DNA of 64,000 nucleotides, from positions 1,550,001-1,614,000 of the forward strand of contig CP097092.1 of NCBI GenBank assembly GCA_023300185.1, written 5' to 3'. The notes below the pieces were generated by a model. That model saw nothing but the letters and a program-made list of their open reading frames with translations, was not told where the DNA came from and did not search any database. The translations under genes and the position numbers were made by a program. Below are positions 44,703 through 53,934 of the stretch, piece by piece (the first letter of the stretch is position 1; each line of letters starts with the position of its first letter). The DNA is from Lancefieldella parvula (GTDB taxonomy: Bacteria > Actinomycetota > Coriobacteriia > Coriobacteriales > Atopobiaceae).

Positions 44703-46628
44703 ATGCCAGGTAGAATGCTCGGTGGGCGTTACCAGGTTCAAGACAAAATTGGTACCGGTGGAATGGCCACCGTTTACCGCGGACAGGACCAGGTTCTTGG
44801 TCGTACTGTTGCCATCAAGATGATGCTGCCGCAGTACGCAAACGATCCTTCCTTTGCTGCCCGTTTTAAGCAGGAAGCTCAGGCTGCAGCAGCGCTCTCC
44901 AGTCCTTATATTGTCTCGGTCTATGACTGGGGTAAGGACGGCGAGTCCTACTACATTGTCATGGAGTATCTGCGCGGTACAGACCTTAAGAGCGGCATCC
45001 GCAAGCATGGAGCCCTTGATTCCCGTAAGGTCGCTCAGATTGGCTCTCAGATTGCTCAGGCGCTCTCTGTAGCACACCGTCACGACATCATTCACCGTGA
45101 CATCAAACCACAGAACATCATGGTCCAGCCAGATGGCAACATCAAGGTCATGGACTTTGGCATTGCTCGTGCAAAGAACAGCAGTCTAACCACCGATAAC
45201 TCTGTTCTTGGCACCGCTCACTACGTTTCTCCAGAGCAGAGTACGGGCAAGCCTTTGGGACCAACCACCGATATCTATTCCCTGGGTATTGTCATGTACG
45301 AGGCTGCAACTGGTCGCGTTCCTTTTGCTGGTGACGACGCTATTAGCGTTGCTATGAAGCAGGTCAATGAGGCTCCTCAGCCACCATCGCTGATCAACCC
45401 CAACGTTGACCCTGCACTCGAGGCAATCATTCTTCGCTGCATGGAGAAAAACCCAGCTGACCGCTATCAGAGCGCTGACGAGCTTGCTCGTGCGCTGCGC
45501 GATTTCATTGCTGGTCGCGCCACTATTCCAAGCAATACCACCGTGAGCCCCCGCATTGTGACGCCACCTCAGCCAACTTCCAGGTTGGATCGTCGCGGCA
45601 TCGACGGCTCCAACACCTACATTACGCGCGGTGGCGACACTGGTCGCTTGAACCGCGTCCATTCTCGTGAAGAGGCCGATGAGCTGGACAAGCGCGAGAA
45701 TAAGCGTCACAAGCGCAACGTTATTCTCGGCGTTTTAGGCGCTTTGGTTGTCCTGGCTCTTGCAGGCTTTGCTATTGCACAGATGCTCGGCAACTCTTCC
45801 CAGCAGTATCTGGTTCCACAGTTTGTTGGTCAGACAAAAGACCAGGCAACTCAGGCACTGAATGCATCTGGTAGCCACTTTAAGCTGGGAACTGTTACAG
45901 AAAGCTATAGCGATTCTGCTCCAGAAGGCCAGGTCATCGACCAGACGCCAAGCGCTAACAGGCAGGCTCCTGAGGGGACCGCGGTCAACCTTGTCATTTC
46001 TAAGGGAGCTAAACCTGCTGCCGCAGTTAAAGTACCTGATCTTACCAACAAGAGTCCATCAGAGGCTGAGTCTGCTCTTGCTGCCGTTGGCCTCAAAGCA
46101 AGAAATGGTGACTCGGTTGAGTCGGACGACGTAACCGTTGGTTATGTTGCAACACAGGAACCAGCCGCAGGTAGCGACGCTAAGGCTGGCGACACCATCA
46201 CCTATCACCTGTCTTCTGGCAAGGGTAAAGTAGATGTTCCAGACGTCACCGAGATGACTGCCGAGCGTGCGTCCGATGTCCTGAAAGATGCGGGCTTCAA
46301 GGTAGACACTCAGCAGCAGCCTTCGTCAAGCGTTCCAGAGGGCCGCGTCATCTCCCAGTCTCCAGCTAACGGCAAGGCAGATAAGGGTTCTACGGTAACC
46401 ATCGTTGTTTCTTCTGGTGCTCAGAGCGGCTCTGTTCCAAACGTCGTTGGCAAGGACTTTGAAACCGCTCAGTCCACGCTGGAAAACGCTGGCTTCCAGG
46501 TCAACACGGTTTGGGTCTACGATGACAACGTTGCAACTGGAAACGTAGTTGGCCAGACACCATCAAGTGCTGCAGCTGGCGCTACTATCACCATCCGCGT
46601 CTCCAGCGGACCTCGTCCATCAGCGTAA
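44703..46628 (+). CDS. pknB: PASTA-domain Ser/Thr protein kinase
   Basis: Membrane kinase sensing peptidoglycan fragments or lipid II. The 641 residues contain a cytoplasmic kinase (about 10-275, with GTGGMATVYRG, HRDIKPQN near 130, DFGIA near 150), a juxtamembrane linker, one membrane helix near 339-361, and four extracellular PASTA repeats (about 368-640), each opening with a VPxV/L-like strand. TAGGAG lies upstream of the ATG. It closes the operon about 100 bases after the SEDS-PBP fusion. Confidence 0.96.
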   Translation: MPGRMLGGRYQVQDKIGTGGMATVYRGQDQVLGRTVAIKMMLPQYANDPSFAARFKQEAQAAAALSSPYIVSVYDWGKDGESYYIVMEYLRGTDLKSGIRKHGALDSRKVAQIGSQIAQALSVAHRHDIIHRDIKPQNIMVQPDGNIKVMDFGIARAKNSSLTTDNSVLGTAHYVSPEQSTGKPLGPTTDIYSLGIVMYEAATGRVPFAGDDAISVAMKQVNEAPQPPSLINPNVDPALEAIILRCMEKNPADRYQSADELARALRDFIAGRATIPSNTTVSPRIVTPPQPTSRLDRRGIDGSNTYITRGGDTGRLNRVHSREEADELDKRENKRHKRNVILGVLGALVVLALAGFAIAQMLGNSSQQYLVPQFVGQTKDQATQALNASGSHFKLGTVTESYSDSAPEGQVIDQTPSANRQAPEGTAVNLVISKGAKPAAAVKVPDLTNKSPSEAESALAAVGLKARNGDSVESDDVTVGYVATQEPAAGSDAKAGDTITYHLSSGKGKVDVPDVTEMTAERASDVLKDAGFKVDTQQQPSSSVPEGRVISQSPANGKADKGSTVTIVVSSGAQSGSVPNVVGKDFETAQSTLENAGFQVNTVWVYDDNVATGNVVGQTPSSAAAGATITIRVSSGPRPSA

Positions 46629-46664
46629 TCGCTGCGGCGTCCAATGCGCTTAACCAGTACGTTC

Positions 46665-46699
46665 AAGCCCTGCAACCGTGTTTGGTTGCAGGGCTTTTT
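46665..46699 (+). terminator. Terminator of the kinase operon
   Basis: AAGCCCTGCAACC (46665-46677) pairs perfectly with 46684-46696 and ends in TTTTT. Confidence 0.93.
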
Positions 46700-46717
46700 G
46701 CTGTAGGAAAAATGGTT

Positions 46718-46744
46718 GAACACACCTAAGTCAGATAATCTGTC
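46718..46744 (+). repeat. Intergenic repeat copy A
   Basis: First of three copies of a 25-28-base motif whose shared core is ACACACCTA followed, after a short variable step, by GATAWTCTG. This copy reads in the plus direction. Confidence 0.75.
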
Positions 46745-46783
46745 AAAAAGACGTATACATGACGCTGAAAATACCCCAATCAT

Positions 46784-46808
46784 GCAGATTATCGTCATTA
46801 GGTGTGTA
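46784..46808 (-). repeat. Intergenic repeat copy B
   Basis: Second copy, on the minus strand (ACACACCTAATGACGATAAT then CTGC). It is inverted relative to copy A and begins about 39 bases before copy C. Confidence 0.75.
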
Positions 46809-46822
46809 ATATGCCCGCAATT

Positions 46823-46850
46823 GAGCAGAATATCTGTCATAGGTGTGTTC
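46823..46850 (-). repeat. Intergenic repeat copy C
   Basis: Third copy, on the minus strand (GAACACACCTATGACAGATA then TTCTGC). Like copy A it begins with GAACACACCTA. Confidence 0.75.
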
Positions 46851-46859
46851 TCTAGAAGC

Positions 46860-47069
46860 GGAATTTACCTATAGTTAGATTTTTTATATTTCTCTATTCA
46901 TTTTCCGGCATATTAGATGAAGTTTATGCATAGAGATGCATATCGGGTAGTGAGGCCGTCTGGCGTCCAGCTTTCTTGGTCAGAAGTACGGCGATTCTTC
47001 AGCGAGACCTGCCAAAACCGCACTATTTTGCATGCCGAGCTCGAGGCTTGACGCTAACTCGCTGCAGCA
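46860..47069. other. Non-coding stretch between the repeats and tRNA-Arg
   Basis: No gene can be supported here. There is an ATGCAT pair near 46926 separated by four bases, and a generally AT-rich first half. No integrase or transposase fragment was seen. Confidence 0.45.
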
Positions 47070-47101
47070 AAGAAAAACCGGCAGCGCGAAGCCGCCGGTT
47101 T
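47070..47101 (-). terminator. Terminator after tRNA-Arg (CCT)
   Basis: AAACCGGC (47075-47082) and GCCGGTTT (47094-47101) pair. On the minus strand they are followed by TTCTTTG after the run of T. Confidence 0.82.
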
Positions 47102-47109
47102 GAAATCAA

Positions 47110-47185
47110 TGGTGCCCCCGGGCCGATTCGAACGGCCGACACCCGCTTTAGGAGAGCGGTGCTCTATCCCCTGAGCTACGAAGGC
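47110..47185 (-). tRNA. tRNA-Arg (anticodon CCT)
   Basis: On the minus strand the acceptor GCCTTCG pairs with CGGGGGC, including two wobbles. The anticodon loop CTCCTAA gives CCT. The T-loop TTCGAATC is present, and CCA is encoded (47112-47110). Confidence 0.95.
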
Positions 47186-47264
47186 ATGTGGGATATTCTA
47201 CTCACGTAGGCTTGCATACGCAAATCTCGCCAACGCTTGCGGCGCCGGCAGCAGCACGAAGCTG

Positions 47265-47891
47265 CTACTTGCGACGAGCCTTGCGCTCGGCTCTCTTTCT
47301 GTCGTACTCAGCCTGGCGCTCGAGGTAGAAATCGTTGAGCTTCTTGTCGGTCATGCCAGCAACCTTAGCTTCGATCTTCTTGCGAAGAGGACGCATCTTA
47401 AAGAAGCTGTAGACAACCGAACCAAAGATGCAGAAGTAAGCAAAGACCAGCATAATGGCAGAAATCATACCAACGCCGGTGTTCAGGTCCCTGGACTCAG
47501 GAACCATATACGAAAGCACCAGTGTAATGATGGTTGCAACAAAGCCAAGACCCAGGAAGACCCACCAAACGCGCTCGGCACGATGATAGTCTGGATCCGC
47601 GCGCAGCATAGCCTCAAATCCGCGGCTACGAATATCCTCGCGCTCGCGCTGGCGAGCACGTGCAGCACGCTTCTCCTCTTTGCTCTTTGGAGCACTGGAG
47701 CCAGAGCCGGAGCCACTCACACGTACAGACGCAGCTGCCTCTCGTACTGGTTTAGCAGTAGCAGCAGATTTGCGACCAAAAGCGGAATACGAAGGACGCT
47801 CAGTCTCCTCGGAGGTTTCTTTCTTTGAAAGGCTTGCGGTAGCCTCACGCGCTTCTTTGGTTGCGCCTGTAATGGTGTCACGCAGTGACAT
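47265..47891 (-). CDS. Two-helix membrane protein with basic ends, unknown
   Basis: A 208-residue protein that I do not recognise. Residues 1-100 are polar, with a Ser/Gly-rich linker and a very basic block (KEEKRAARARQRERED). Two hydrophobic helices follow near 110-131 and 141-165, and the C-terminus is again basic and helical (ERQAEYDRKRAERKARRK). It overlaps the end of purC by 14 bases and is probably translated from the same message. Confidence 0.78.
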   Translation of the reverse strand: MSLRDTITGATKEAREATASLSKKETSEETERPSYSAFGRKSAATAKPVREAAASVRVSGSGSGSSAPKSKEEKRAARARQREREDIRSRGFEAMLRADPDYHRAERVWWVFLGLGFVATIITLVLSYMVPESRDLNTGVGMISAIMLVFAYFCIFGSVVYSFFKMRPLRKKIEAKVAGMTDKKLNDFYLERQAEYDRKRAERKARRK

Positions 47892-48774
47892 TGGTCTCCT
47901 TCAGTGGTACAAACTCAGTTCCCGTAATAATCTGGAATGCCGTACGATAACGCTCGGACGTGCCCTCAATAACCTCTTCTGGAAGATGAGGTGGCTCTCC
48001 TTGCATGTCCCAGTGGGCTTTCAGCCAATCGCGCACATACTGTTTGTCGTAGCTTGGCTGAACATGTCCCTCAGAATAACCCTCAGCAGGCCAGAAACGG
48101 CTTGAATCAGGTGTAAGGCACTCATCAATAAGTGTAAGTTTTCCGTTGATAAAACCAAACTCAAATTTAGTATCCGCAATAATAATTCCACGAGTTGCAG
48201 CATATTCCGCAGCAGCCTTATAAATTGCAAGCGAGGCTTCCTTCAGCTGAGTAGCAACATCCTCACCAACAATCTCGCAGCAGCGCTCAAACGAGATATT
48301 CTCGTCATGATCGCCAAGCTCAGCCTTAGTTGAAGGAGTAAAGATTGGCTCAGGAAGTTTAGATGCCTCAGTCAGGCCATCAGGCAGCTTAATGCCGCAG
48401 ACGGTACCGTCCTGGTCGTAGGTCTTTTTGCCAGAACCAGTAAGGTAACCACGGACAATGCACTCGATTGGCACAGTCTGTGCTTTCTTTACCAACATTG
48501 CGCGACCAGCAAGATACTCAGTGTAATCTGCAAACTGCTCAGGAGTCTGATCTGGCAGAACAGAAATCATGTGGTTAGGCAGAAGGTCCTTGAAACGATT
48601 AAACCAGAAAGCGCTGATACGCGTCAGAATTTCTCCCTTAAAAGGAATCTCGTCGGGGAGAATAAAGTCAAAAGCACTAATGCGATCGCTCGCAACCATC
48701 AAAAGTTTGTCGCCACAATCGTAGATATCGCGAACCTTACCGTGCGAATCGGGACGAAGCTCAGCTCCAGCCAC
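47878..48774 (-). CDS. purC: SAICAR synthase
   Basis: Joins aspartate to CAIR in purine synthesis. I start it at GTG 48774, five bases after GAGG, giving 298 residues beginning MAGAELRPDSHGKVRDIYD. The ATP-binding GKVRDIYDCGDKLLMVASDRISAFD and the later ADTKFEFG and DSSRFWP motifs are typical. It lies 75 bases after the sensor kinase gene and is followed by an overlapping membrane protein gene. Confidence 0.95.
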   Translation of the reverse strand: MAGAELRPDSHGKVRDIYDCGDKLLMVASDRISAFDFILPDEIPFKGEILTRISAFWFNRFKDLLPNHMISVLPDQTPEQFADYTEYLAGRAMLVKKAQTVPIECIVRGYLTGSGKKTYDQDGTVCGIKLPDGLTEASKLPEPIFTPSTKAELGDHDENISFERCCEIVGEDVATQLKEASLAIYKAAAEYAATRGIIIADTKFEFGFINGKLTLIDECLTPDSSRFWPAEGYSEGHVQPSYDKQYVRDWLKAHWDMQGEPPHLPEEVIEGTSERYRTAFQIITGTEFVPLKETNVTA

Positions 48775-48849
48775 AATGACCTCACTTCTGCGCAAAGCGC
48801 GTTGTATTGCAGGACTTTTGATTGTACGGCAAAATGCCCAAAAATCGGC

Positions 48850-50355
48850 CTACAACAACGTTTCTGTAACAGAGATATTATTTTGAGTAAGCACCGGAAG
48901 ATGCAGCGAGAAGGTAGTGCCCTTCCCAAGCTCGGATTCTACCGAGATAGTGCCGTTATGACGGTCCATAATCTCTTTTGTGATTGCCAATCCAACGCCA
49001 AGACCGCCCGAAGCGCGCTCGCGGCTTTCTTCAGCGCGCCAGAATCGCGAGAAGGTCTGTGGAATGTCCTCAGGAGCAATTCCCATACCATCATCAGTCA
49101 CGGAGATAACCGCATCGGTATCGTCAATTGATACGGTTATGACAACGTGACCTCCATCATTGGTGTAGCGGATAGCGTTGCTCAACAAATTGGTCAGGGC
49201 TTCTCGAATCATGTCCGAGTCAATATCAACAAAACAGTTGCCCTCGGGCGTCATATCCACAAAGGTTAGCGTGCGATTATTCTCCTTGAAAAGCGTCTCT
49301 TGCACAGCAACAATGCTCGCCACCATTGCTACCACATTAACACTTTCTGGGTTGAACTTTGTCTTGCCGTTCTCAAGTCTTGAAAGGTGGAGCATGGCAT
49401 CTACCAGGCGAGAAAGACGTCTGCTCTCAGACACAATGTTTTCCAGGCGCTCTTCATCTGCAGGCAAGATGCCATCTTGAATTGCTTCAACGGTAGCCAT
49501 AATTGCCATGAGCGGAGTTCTGAGTTCGTGTGCAACATCGCTGGTCAGGCGGCGTTCAAGCTTAATGTCTCTTTCGAGTGAAGACGCCATGTCATCAAAG
49601 GTTTCTCCCAGACGCCCCAGTTCATTCTCGCCACGGATACCTGAACGAGCTGCAAGATTGCCGCTTCTGATCTGGACAGCCGTCTCGGTAATACGACGCA
49701 CCGGCTTGGTAAGCGAGCGTGAAGCTAAAATACCAATCAGTCCAGAAAGCGAGATTGCAATGGCTGCAGCAAGACTAATTGCCTGGTAGGAGCCATTACG
49801 GAACGCAATGTCTCGCTGGGTCAGGAACGGCTCAGAACCAAACGTCCAAATTCTAATGCTGCCCACAGGCTCACCTTGTAGGTTTTGGACAACTGCATAA
49901 ACCACGGCGTCACCCGTCTGAGGGCCAGATAATGCACTATTTCCACCAGGTCGGCGAGCATTTGGCGCCGAGTCGTCATACAACACCACGCCAGAAACAT
50001 CTAAGACCTGGATACCAATATCGGAATTGGTTGCAGAGGCCTGACGTGCAATAGAGAGAACATCGGCATTCCAGCCTTCTGCGCGCGCGTACGCCTGAGA
50101 CATATTGAGCGCGGTAGTATCAACAGTATTTTGTAGGTTCTCCCTGGTATAAGTAGTAAAACGGTTTTCCCAGACAATGCCTAAAACTGAAATGAGCACC
50201 AATACTGTCATGACGGCGGTCAGCGCAAAGAATGCCGCCATACGGGTGGTAAAGCTTTGAGTGCCAACGGGATCGGGCTTAATAGTTTTATAAGAACCCT
50301 CAGTTTCCGGAGGGTTCTTAAGAGAATTTGAGTGATGTTTCTTGAAGAGCGCCAA
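48850..50355 (-). CDS. Sensor histidine kinase (OmpR/PhoR type)
   Basis: A 501-residue membrane sensor. Helix 1 lies near 37-60, followed by an extracellular sensor of about 130 residues, helix 2 near 190-212 and a HAMP domain. The phospho-acceptor His is near 275 in SDVAHELRTPL, and the ATPase domain has NLLSNAIRYT, DDGMGIAPEDI, FSRFWRAEESR and GGLGVGLAITKEI. It lies 11 bases after its response regulator. The signal is unknown. Confidence 0.95.
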   Translation of the reverse strand: MALFKKHHSNSLKNPPETEGSYKTIKPDPVGTQSFTTRMAAFFALTAVMTVLVLISVLGIVWENRFTTYTRENLQNTVDTTALNMSQAYARAEGWNADVLSIARQASATNSDIGIQVLDVSGVVLYDDSAPNARRPGGNSALSGPQTGDAVVYAVVQNLQGEPVGSIRIWTFGSEPFLTQRDIAFRNGSYQAISLAAAIAISLSGLIGILASRSLTKPVRRITETAVQIRSGNLAARSGIRGENELGRLGETFDDMASSLERDIKLERRLTSDVAHELRTPLMAIMATVEAIQDGILPADEERLENIVSESRRLSRLVDAMLHLSRLENGKTKFNPESVNVVAMVASIVAVQETLFKENNRTLTFVDMTPEGNCFVDIDSDMIREALTNLLSNAIRYTNDGGHVVITVSIDDTDAVISVTDDGMGIAPEDIPQTFSRFWRAEESRERASGGLGVGLAITKEIMDRHNGTISVESELGKGTTFSLHLPVLTQNNISVTETLL

Positions 50356-50366
50356 AGCTCTAAAGC

Positions 50367-51080
50367 TTAGGACTCGTGGCTAGCGTTGCCAGCCTCAAAG
50401 CGATAGCCAACACCGTGAACGGTGAACAGCCAGCGAGGATTACGAGGATCATCGCCGAGCTTTGCGCGCAAGTTCTTGACATGCGAATCAATAGTGCGCT
50501 CATAGCCCTCAAAATCATAACCCAGGACCTTCTCGACAAGCTCCATACGTGTGTACACGCGGCCAGGATAGCGAGCAAGGGTGGTGAGCAGCTTAAACTC
50601 TGAAGCGGTCAGATCAACTTCCTCGTTGTTGATGAGAATCTTGTGACCAGAAATATCAATAGTAAGAGTACCGTAATCAAGCACGTCAACAGCAGTGTCT
50701 GGCTCAGAGTACGTGCGACGGAACAGCGCGCGAACACGAGCCACCAGCTCACGTGGCGAGAAAGGCTTAACAAGATAGTCATCAGCACCAAGCTCAAGAC
50801 CAATAATCCTGTCTTCTACCTCGCCTTTTGCAGTAAGCATAATGATAGGCACATTAGAGGTATCTCTAATTGCACGGCAAACGCGCTCTCCAGAAAGTTT
50901 TGGGAGCATAAGATCGAGAATTACCAGGTCAAATGCATGCTTTTCAAACTCTTCAACTGCACTTTGACCGTCGCCAACGCCCTTAACAACGTAATTTTCG
51001 CGCTCAAGATATGCTGAGACGGCGTCACGGATGACTTTCTCATCTTCGACAATCAGAATTTTCTTCTCGTCGGAAGCCAT
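50367..51080 (-). CDS. OmpR/PhoB-type response regulator
   Basis: Partner of the kinase that follows it. The 237-residue protein has a receiver domain (about 5-120) with IVEDE, phospho-Asp near 54 in VILDLMLPK and KPFSPREL. A winged-helix DNA-binding domain follows (about 135-228), with RTIDSHVKNLRAKLGDD and FTVHGVGYRFE. It is preceded by an AT-rich gap of about 100 bases after the lipoprotein gene, which may hold its own promoter. Confidence 0.95.
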   Translation of the reverse strand: MASDEKKILIVEDEKVIRDAVSAYLERENYVVKGVGDGQSAVEEFEKHAFDLVILDLMLPKLSGERVCRAIRDTSNVPIIMLTAKGEVEDRIIGLELGADDYLVKPFSPRELVARVRALFRRTYSEPDTAVDVLDYGTLTIDISGHKILINNEEVDLTASEFKLLTTLARYPGRVYTRMELVEKVLGYDFEGYERTIDSHVKNLRAKLGDDPRNPRWLFTVHGVGYRFEAGNASHES

Positions 51081-51180
51081 TGTCTCCCCTTTTCTTTTGC
51101 CCTACATGTATGTGCGTATGGCACATTACGATTATTCATTAATTATTTGTATTCATTCTATCTCTATACCTACAAATAAT

Positions 51181-52392
51181 CTACAAAGAAAAAACACGAA
51201 CTGTCACGGAAGCCGGATATCCGCTGGTAGGATCCTTAACAGTTGAGTAGGTTACAAAAGAATCACAGTTGCCTTCTCGAGCAGGAAACTCTCCGTAATC
51301 AACGCTTCTATCCATTGAATAGAGCCAGTTTGCCGTTTGATTTTGCGTATCAACAAGCACGTAAGAGGCGCGGCTCTTAATTATGTAAAGGCTACCTTTA
51401 CCTGCCGATATTGCATTAGGTTCACGCTCAATGACGTAAGGGTTTTCGCCTGAAGCAGGCAGGATATATGTTCCCATCTTGCCCAACAGACCGCCCGAGT
51501 CATAACTTGCTTCAACTGACACAATGAACTTATCGTCTACGCGACTTGCTGCAAAAGGTTTGACGGATTGAGGCATAACAAGCTGGTCAACCTTGGTTTT
51601 AAGGTTGTCTCCCAGCAGGTATGCTGTAACGCCATAGTAGGTGCCTTCGGAGGCGCGAACTCGAGGAGTGAGGGTAACTACTCCCTTTGAGATAGACGGT
51701 GCAGTAGCAAATCTACCTGGAGATTCAACGGCGTCCGTTCCCTCAGAATCCCCCACACGCCACACGTAGCAGTGCGAAGATTCACGGGTTTTCTCGCCAG
51801 AAGAAGCTGGTTGGACTAGCCAAACCACCTTATCGTCTCCGCAGGCAAACGGAGCCGGATCCCAGTTTTTATCGGCCTTGTAGAGAACCTTTGCATCTCC
51901 AGTAAGCTTGCCGTCAGAAAATGGTGCGGCAAGAAGCTCCCAGTCAAAGGTTGTGGTGTCCACCTCAACCCATGCATAAACGGAGTCGGAGCAGCGAACG
52001 TCGTAAATTACGGCGGTGGTATTGTTCATCTGAGCCGCAGGAACAACGTCAACAACCTGACCAGACGTCAGCGAAAGAGCAGAGCCCTTCACCATTGGCG
52101 TAGCAGATGCGCCGGCCGTGGTGACGGGAATCCAATTTCCATCGGCTGGATGCAGCACGCTTCCCAAAGGAAGAGTCCAGGTCTGGCTAGGTTGGGCGGA
52201 ATATTCCGTCGAGCTATAAGAGTCCAGCACATTTGTGCCAGAAGACTCGTCCAGTACCAGCGGTTTTCCTGCATCTCCCGAACCTTCTTGGTGAGAACAG
52301 CCAGCCGCGATGCTAATTGCACCCGCAACTACGACACCAGCCGCTCCCGTCTTAAAGAAATTTCGGCGAGAAATGTTCCCAAACAGTGACAC
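51181..52392 (-). CDS. Tat-exported lipoprotein of unknown function
   Basis: A 403-residue secreted protein. The N-terminus has a twin-arginine motif (SRRNFFK, residues 8-14), a hydrophobic helix and a lipobox ending in Cys32 (IAAGC), so it should be Tat-exported and lipid-anchored. The rest is beta-rich with repeated short strands and turns (VYAWVEVD, KVVWLVQPA, SLYIIKSR), which suggests a beta-propeller; this is inferred. It starts three bases after purB, and the two-component genes follow. Confidence 0.82.
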   Translation of the reverse strand: MSLFGNISRRNFFKTGAAGVVVAGAISIAAGCSHQEGSGDAGKPLVLDESSGTNVLDSYSSTEYSAQPSQTWTLPLGSVLHPADGNWIPVTTAGASATPMVKGSALSLTSGQVVDVVPAAQMNNTTAVIYDVRCSDSVYAWVEVDTTTFDWELLAAPFSDGKLTGDAKVLYKADKNWDPAPFACGDDKVVWLVQPASSGEKTRESSHCYVWRVGDSEGTDAVESPGRFATAPSISKGVVTLTPRVRASEGTYYGVTAYLLGDNLKTKVDQLVMPQSVKPFAASRVDDKFIVSVEASYDSGGLLGKMGTYILPASGENPYVIEREPNAISAGKGSLYIIKSRASYVLVDTQNQTANWLYSMDRSVDYGEFPAREGNCDSFVTYSTVKDPTSGYPASVTVRVFSL

Positions 52393-52395
52393 GAT

Positions 52396-53742
52396 TTAGT
52401 CCAATTCAAGATGCTCAAGACGGTCAAACAAAACGTTTGAACGGGTAAGGAATGCACGAGGATCAAAGATTTTCTCAAGCTCCTCATGGCTCAGCGTACA
52501 GGCTGGATCTGCCTCAAGAAGCTCCTGGTAGGATGGTCCTTCCTTGCACTGCTGAATATCTGCCCAGACCTTCATAGCGTTGGACTGAACAATCTTGTAT
52601 GCCTCTTCACGAGTAATACCAGTGTTGACCAGGGCAAGAAGAACCTTTGACGAGAAGAGCATGCCACGGGTCTTATTGAGGTTGGCCATCATCTGCTCTG
52701 GATACAGGACCATGCCATCAAGCAGGAACTCAAGCTTTGACAGCATGTGGTCAAGAGCAATAAAGCTATCTGCCTGGGCAACGCGCTCAGCGGAAGAGTG
52801 ACTGATGTCACGCTCGTGCCAAAGAGCAACGTTATCAAAAGCAACCTGTGCGTTTGCCTTAACTACGCGGGACAAACCACAGATCTTCTCGGCAGTAATA
52901 GGATTGCGCTTGTGAGGCATAGCGGAAGAGCCCTTCTGGCCCTTGCGGAATGGCTCCTCAGCCTCGAGGGTATCGGTCTTCTGCAGCGCACGCATCTCAG
53001 TTGCAATACGCTCGCAGGTAGCGGCAACGGTTGCCAGAACGCCAGCAAGGTAAGCGTGGTGGTCGCGAGAAATTACCTGAGTTGAAAGTGGATCGTGGAC
53101 AAGACCGAGTTTCTCGCAAACGTACTCCTCAACAAAAGGATCAATGGAAGAGTAAGTTCCAACAGCACCAGAAATAGCACCATAGGCAACGTTTTTGCGA
53201 GCATCCTTGAGTCGGTCAAGATCGCGCTTAAACTCCCAGGCCCAGCTACCAAATTTCATGCCAAAGGTCATAGGCTCAGCATGAATGCCATGAGTACGGC
53301 CAACGCACAGAGTATCACGCTCCTCAAATGCGCGACGCTTGCAAATAGCAGCACAACGACGAACCGCAGCAATAAGCAGGTCACATGCCTGGGTGAGCTG
53401 ATAGCAAAGGGCGGTATCGCCCAGGTCTGTTGAGGTCATACCGTAGTGAACCCAGCGACTTGGCTTGAGCTCACCCTCTGGAACCTTGGCATCGATGTAG
53501 GAGCCCATATTGGTCAGGAAGGCAATGACGTCGTGGTTGGTAACGGCCTCAATCTCGTCTACCTCAGCGCGATTAAACGCAGCGTGCTCACGAATCCAAG
53601 CTGCCTCTTCGCGAGAAATGCCAATAACACCAAGCTCAGCCTGTGCTTCGCACGCAAGGACTTCAATCTCCTGCCAAACGGCGTACTTGTTCTCCAAAGA
53701 AAAGATGTGGCCCATTTCTTTGCCGGTGTAGCGATCTACCAC
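52396..53742 (-). CDS. purB: Adenylosuccinate lyase
   Basis: Catalyses two fumarate eliminations in purine synthesis. GTG 53742 follows AAGGAG. The 448-residue protein has the fumarase/aspartase superfamily signature GSSAMPHKRNP near residue 270 and the catalytic-His regions TSTDLGDTA and GRTHGIHAEP. Codon use and frame are normal. It leads a run of minus-strand genes that includes a lipoprotein, a two-component system and purC. Confidence 0.97.
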   Translation of the reverse strand: MVDRYTGKEMGHIFSLENKYAVWQEIEVLACEAQAELGVIGISREEAAWIREHAAFNRAEVDEIEAVTNHDVIAFLTNMGSYIDAKVPEGELKPSRWVHYGMTSTDLGDTALCYQLTQACDLLIAAVRRCAAICKRRAFEERDTLCVGRTHGIHAEPMTFGMKFGSWAWEFKRDLDRLKDARKNVAYGAISGAVGTYSSIDPFVEEYVCEKLGLVHDPLSTQVISRDHHAYLAGVLATVAATCERIATEMRALQKTDTLEAEEPFRKGQKGSSAMPHKRNPITAEKICGLSRVVKANAQVAFDNVALWHERDISHSSAERVAQADSFIALDHMLSKLEFLLDGMVLYPEQMMANLNKTRGMLFSSKVLLALVNTGITREEAYKIVQSNAMKVWADIQQCKEGPSYQELLEADPACTLSHEELEKIFDPRAFLTRSNVLFDRLEHLELD

Positions 53743-53761
53743 GATGAGACTCCTTCTGCTC

Positions 53762-53802
53762 GTAAAAGAAAAGGTCGGGTACCACTATGGTACCCGACCT
53801 TT
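53762..53802 (-). terminator. Terminator after tRNA-Lys
   Basis: A 15-base perfect stem (53770-53784 with 53788-53802, core GGTCGGGTACCA) is followed by TCTTTTACG on the minus strand. Confidence 0.88.
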
Positions 53803-53810
53803 GAATTACC

Positions 53811-53886
53811 TGGTGGGCCGTTAGGGGTTCGAACCCTAGACCTTGGGATTAAAAGTCCCCTGCTCTACCAACTGAGCTAACGGCCC
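53811..53886 (-). tRNA. tRNA-Lys (anticodon TTT)
   Basis: On the minus strand the acceptor GGGCCGT pairs with ACGGCCC. The anticodon loop CTTTTAA gives TTT. CCA is encoded (53813-53811). Confidence 0.97.
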
Positions 53887-53934
53887 ATTATCGGGCGTGG
53901 CAATTTTACCACGCAACTAGGATAGTGTAGCAGT

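Noticed and set aside
46718..46850. CRISPR array
   Set aside because: Only three degenerate copies, one inverted, with unequal spacing and no cas genes.
46976..47209. 77-residue ORF across the tRNA-Arg (CCT) gene
   Set aside because: It overlaps the terminator and tRNA in antisense and has no ribosome site.
46629..47265. Integrated mobile element at tRNA-Arg
   Set aside because: No integrase, transposase or duplicated tRNA end is visible; only the repeats remain suggestive.
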